Below are positions 5,814 to 6,234 of a DNA stretch of 6,234 nucleotides, piece after piece. The position numbers and the translations under genes were made by a program. Origin of the DNA: CBDCAS01 sp965214015 (GTDB lineage: Bacteria > Pseudomonadota > Gammaproteobacteria > Coxiellales > Coxiellaceae); assembly GCA_965214015.1 (NCBI GenBank), contig CBDCAS010000012.1:1-6234 (forward strand), read 5' to 3'. The notes beneath the pieces are model-generated. The model saw nothing but the letters and a program-made list of their open reading frames with translations. It ran no database searches and was not told the DNA's origin. Numbering within the stretch: position 1 is the stretch's first letter; each line of letters starts with the position of its first letter.

Positions 5814-5828
5814 TCGAACTCACGTTAT
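5814..5828 (-). repeat. right terminal inverted repeat of the IS
   Basis: TCGAACTCACGTTAT, 14 of 15 complementary to the left end. It begins seven bases after the transposase stop, and the iteron array resumes at once beyond it. Confidence 0.75.
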
Positions 5829-5830
5829 AT

Positions 5831-5884
5831 AGTTACCTATAGTTACCTATAGTTACCTATAGTTACCTATAGTTACCTATAGTT
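5831..5884 (+). repeat. five perfect 10-bp iterons (AGTTACCTAT)
   Basis: Five identical head-to-tail copies fill 5831-5880, followed by a partial AGTT. The 10-bp period is about one helical turn, so every unit faces the same side of the DNA. That is shorter than the usual 17-22 bp iteron spacing. RepA would be the binder. A dimer might span two units, but that is inference. Confidence 0.92.
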
Positions 5885-5896
5885 GATCACTGCTGT

Positions 5897-5929
5897 CTGT
5901 GGATAACTGCTTACGCAGTTGATCCACAG
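5897..5929. promoter_or_regulatory. origin hairpin 1 with a perfect DnaA box
   Basis: CTGTGGATAACTGC (5897-5910) pairs with GCAGTTGATCCACAG (5915-5929) over a TTAC loop, with one unpaired G in the right arm. The left arm contains a perfect minus-strand DnaA box (TGTGGATAA, 5898-5906). The right arm has a one-mismatch box (TGATCCACA, 5920-5928). This gives two head-to-head DnaA sites immediately after the iterons. Confidence 0.8.
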
Positions 5930-5951
5930 TCGCAGTTCACAAGCTGATGGA

Positions 5952-5993
5952 TATGTGGACAAACTGACGCTACGCGCCAGTGTTGACCACATA
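5952..5993. repeat. origin hairpin 2, related to hairpin 1
   Basis: The arm at 5952-5970 (TATGTGGACAAACTGACGC) pairs with 5974-5993 (GCGCCAGTGTTGACCACATA) around a TAC loop, with two mismatches and one extra base. It shares the TGTGG...CAA..CTG pattern with hairpin 1 but no DnaA box survives. It could be a protein site, a cruciform or a primosome/priming signal. Confidence 0.7.
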
Positions 5994-6006
5994 CCCACAG
6001 CCCTTA

Positions 6007-6080
6007 CTATTTTTTTAAATAAGACAATAAAATTAAATTCGTTGACTCTTCTAATCAATTCATTAACAACAAACAAAGAA
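6007..6080. other. AT-rich stretch, probable DNA unwinding region of the origin
   Basis: A long run of A/T with few G/C bases follows the DnaA-box hairpins, including a T7 and repeated AATAAAATTAAAT-like words. Its place beside iterons and DnaA boxes fits an unwinding element. No regular 13-mers were found. Confidence 0.5.
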
Positions 6081-6082
6081 AG

Positions 6083-6111
6083 AGGGCGTTTAAGACGTGT
6101 AGAACGCTCCT
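6083..6111. repeat. imperfect inverted repeat with a one-base bulge
   Basis: AGGGCGTT (6083-6090) pairs with AACGCTCCT (6103-6111) with one unpaired T, around the loop TAAGACGTGTAG. It is the third inverted repeat of the origin with a single-base bulge. Its function is unknown. Confidence 0.45.
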
Positions 6112-6131
6112 GACACCCATTAACTGAACTT

Positions 6132-6165
6132 CTTAGGGGGTAATTAAACCCTAAGGGTGTTTTTT
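6132..6165 (+). terminator. rho-independent terminator reading rightward
   Basis: CTTAGGG (6132-6138) pairs perfectly with CCCTAAG (6149-6155) over a 10-base loop, and a T6 run follows at 6160-6165. ACACC (6113-6117) can extend the stem with GGTGT (6156-6160) across a bulge. It would stop rightward transcripts coming from repA, the IS or the origin. Confidence 0.75.
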
Positions 6166-6234
6166 CTTCTCAGAGGCCCTATTTAATTGTCAACGCATTC
6201 TGGGAATAAAACGAAGAATGATTTATTTATAAAC
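6166..6234 (+). other. window end; possible 5' part of the small hydrophobic frame if circular
   Basis: No gene is complete here. A TTG at 6187 opens a frame with no stop to the last base (LSTHSGNKTKNDLFIN), which is in phase with frame 1 of the window start. AGAGG lies at 6172-6176, ten bases before the TTG. This matters only if the two ends are joined in a circle. A 6-bp inverted repeat (CATTCT 6196-6201, AGAATG 6215-6220) is also present. Confidence 0.25.

Larger units (their letters stand above)
4811..5828 (+). mobile_element. IS982-family insertion sequence, decayed, inserted in the iteron array
   Basis: The ends are imperfect inverted repeats: ATAACCTGAGTTCGA (4811-4825) and TCGAACTCACGTTAT (5814-5828), matching at 14 of 15. 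The length of about 1018 bp suits the IS982 family (roughly 1 kb, one transposase). The outermost base is uncertain by a few positions. If the element is taken as 4810-5829, the flanks are both TAGTTACCTA (4800-4809 and 5830-5839). This would fit a target duplication but is also simply the iteron unit, so it proves nothing. The transposase is broken, so the copy should not move by itself. Confidence 0.88.
4678..6083. other. plasmid replication origin (oriV), interrupted by an IS
   Basis: The region downstream of repA has the parts of an iteron origin: AT-rich DNA (4665-4748), a DnaA box (4749-4757), 10-bp tandem repeats on both sides of the IS (4783-4810 and 5831-5884), a perfect DnaA box in a hairpin (5897-5929), a second hairpin, and an AT-rich stretch (6007-6080) suited to strand opening. 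The IS separates the leftmost DnaA box and two or three repeats from the rest. The five intact repeats plus the right-hand parts probably form the working core. The limits are approximate. Confidence 0.75.

Noticed and set aside
6042..6070. Rightward promoter TTGACT for an RNA ending at the 6132-6165 terminator
   Set aside because: The -35 is good, but no -10 of acceptable quality lies at 16-18 bp, so an RNA gene is not supported.
6083..6111. oriT for mobilisation
   Set aside because: An inverted repeat is present, but no recognisable nic motif was found and the window has no relaxase gene.
5919..6113. A 64-codon plus-strand open frame, and a 67-codon minus-strand frame at 5873-6076
   Set aside because: Both run through the origin hairpins and AT-rich region, have no ribosome-binding site, and read as low-complexity translations of structural DNA.

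Overview
The window looks like most or all of a small, AT-rich, iteron-type plasmid from a Gammaproteobacterium-like host. It has one RepA-type initiator (Pfam 'plasmid encoded RepA' type), a two-gene ParA + ribbon-helix-helix partition operon, an origin with 10-bp tandem repeats and DnaA boxes, a vapBC toxin-antitoxin pair and a decayed IS982-family insertion sequence. The genus cannot be fixed from the sequence. The low GC and gene mix resemble plasmids of Piscirickettsia/Legionella-like bacteria, but that is only an impression. No relaxase, convincing oriT, rRNA, tRNA or CRISPR was seen.

Layout. Positions 1-162 carry the open 3' end of a small hydrophobic reading frame that meets vapC tail to tail. 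Positions 159-857 hold vapBC (minus strand) with its own promoter and palindromic operators. Positions 858-1090 are a non-coding, mostly AT-rich gap. Positions 1091-2643 hold a minus-strand pair: an MNT-type nucleotidyltransferase fused to a HEPN domain, and directly behind it a DUF3800 protein whose GTG start is served by an AAGGAG inside the upstream gene. This pair is the most unusual cargo and could be a toxin-antitoxin or defence module. Positions 2805-3651 hold parA and an overlapping ribbon-helix-helix gene (minus). The 128-bp parA/repA divergent region contains a 14-bp-arm perfect palindrome over a good repA promoter. repA follows at 3780-4664 (plus).

Origin. Downstream of repA lie an AT-rich stretch, a near-consensus DnaA box and 10-bp repeats (AGTTACCTAT). 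The array is split by an IS982-family element (about 4811-5828) and resumes with five perfect units at 5831-5880. Then come two large imperfect hairpins, one embedding a perfect DnaA box, an AT-rich probable melting region, another imperfect inverted repeat and a rho-independent terminator. The transposase is broken by an in-frame TAG and a +1 frameshift in an A7 run, so the element is probably immobile.

Working together: RepA and DnaA should act at the split origin, ParA plus the RHH protein should segregate the plasmid, and VapBC should stabilise it by post-segregational killing. The HEPN/DUF3800 pair is extra cargo. If the window is a complete circle, the hydrophobic frame at position 1 continues in frame from a TTG at 6187 and would encode a 69-residue membrane protein.
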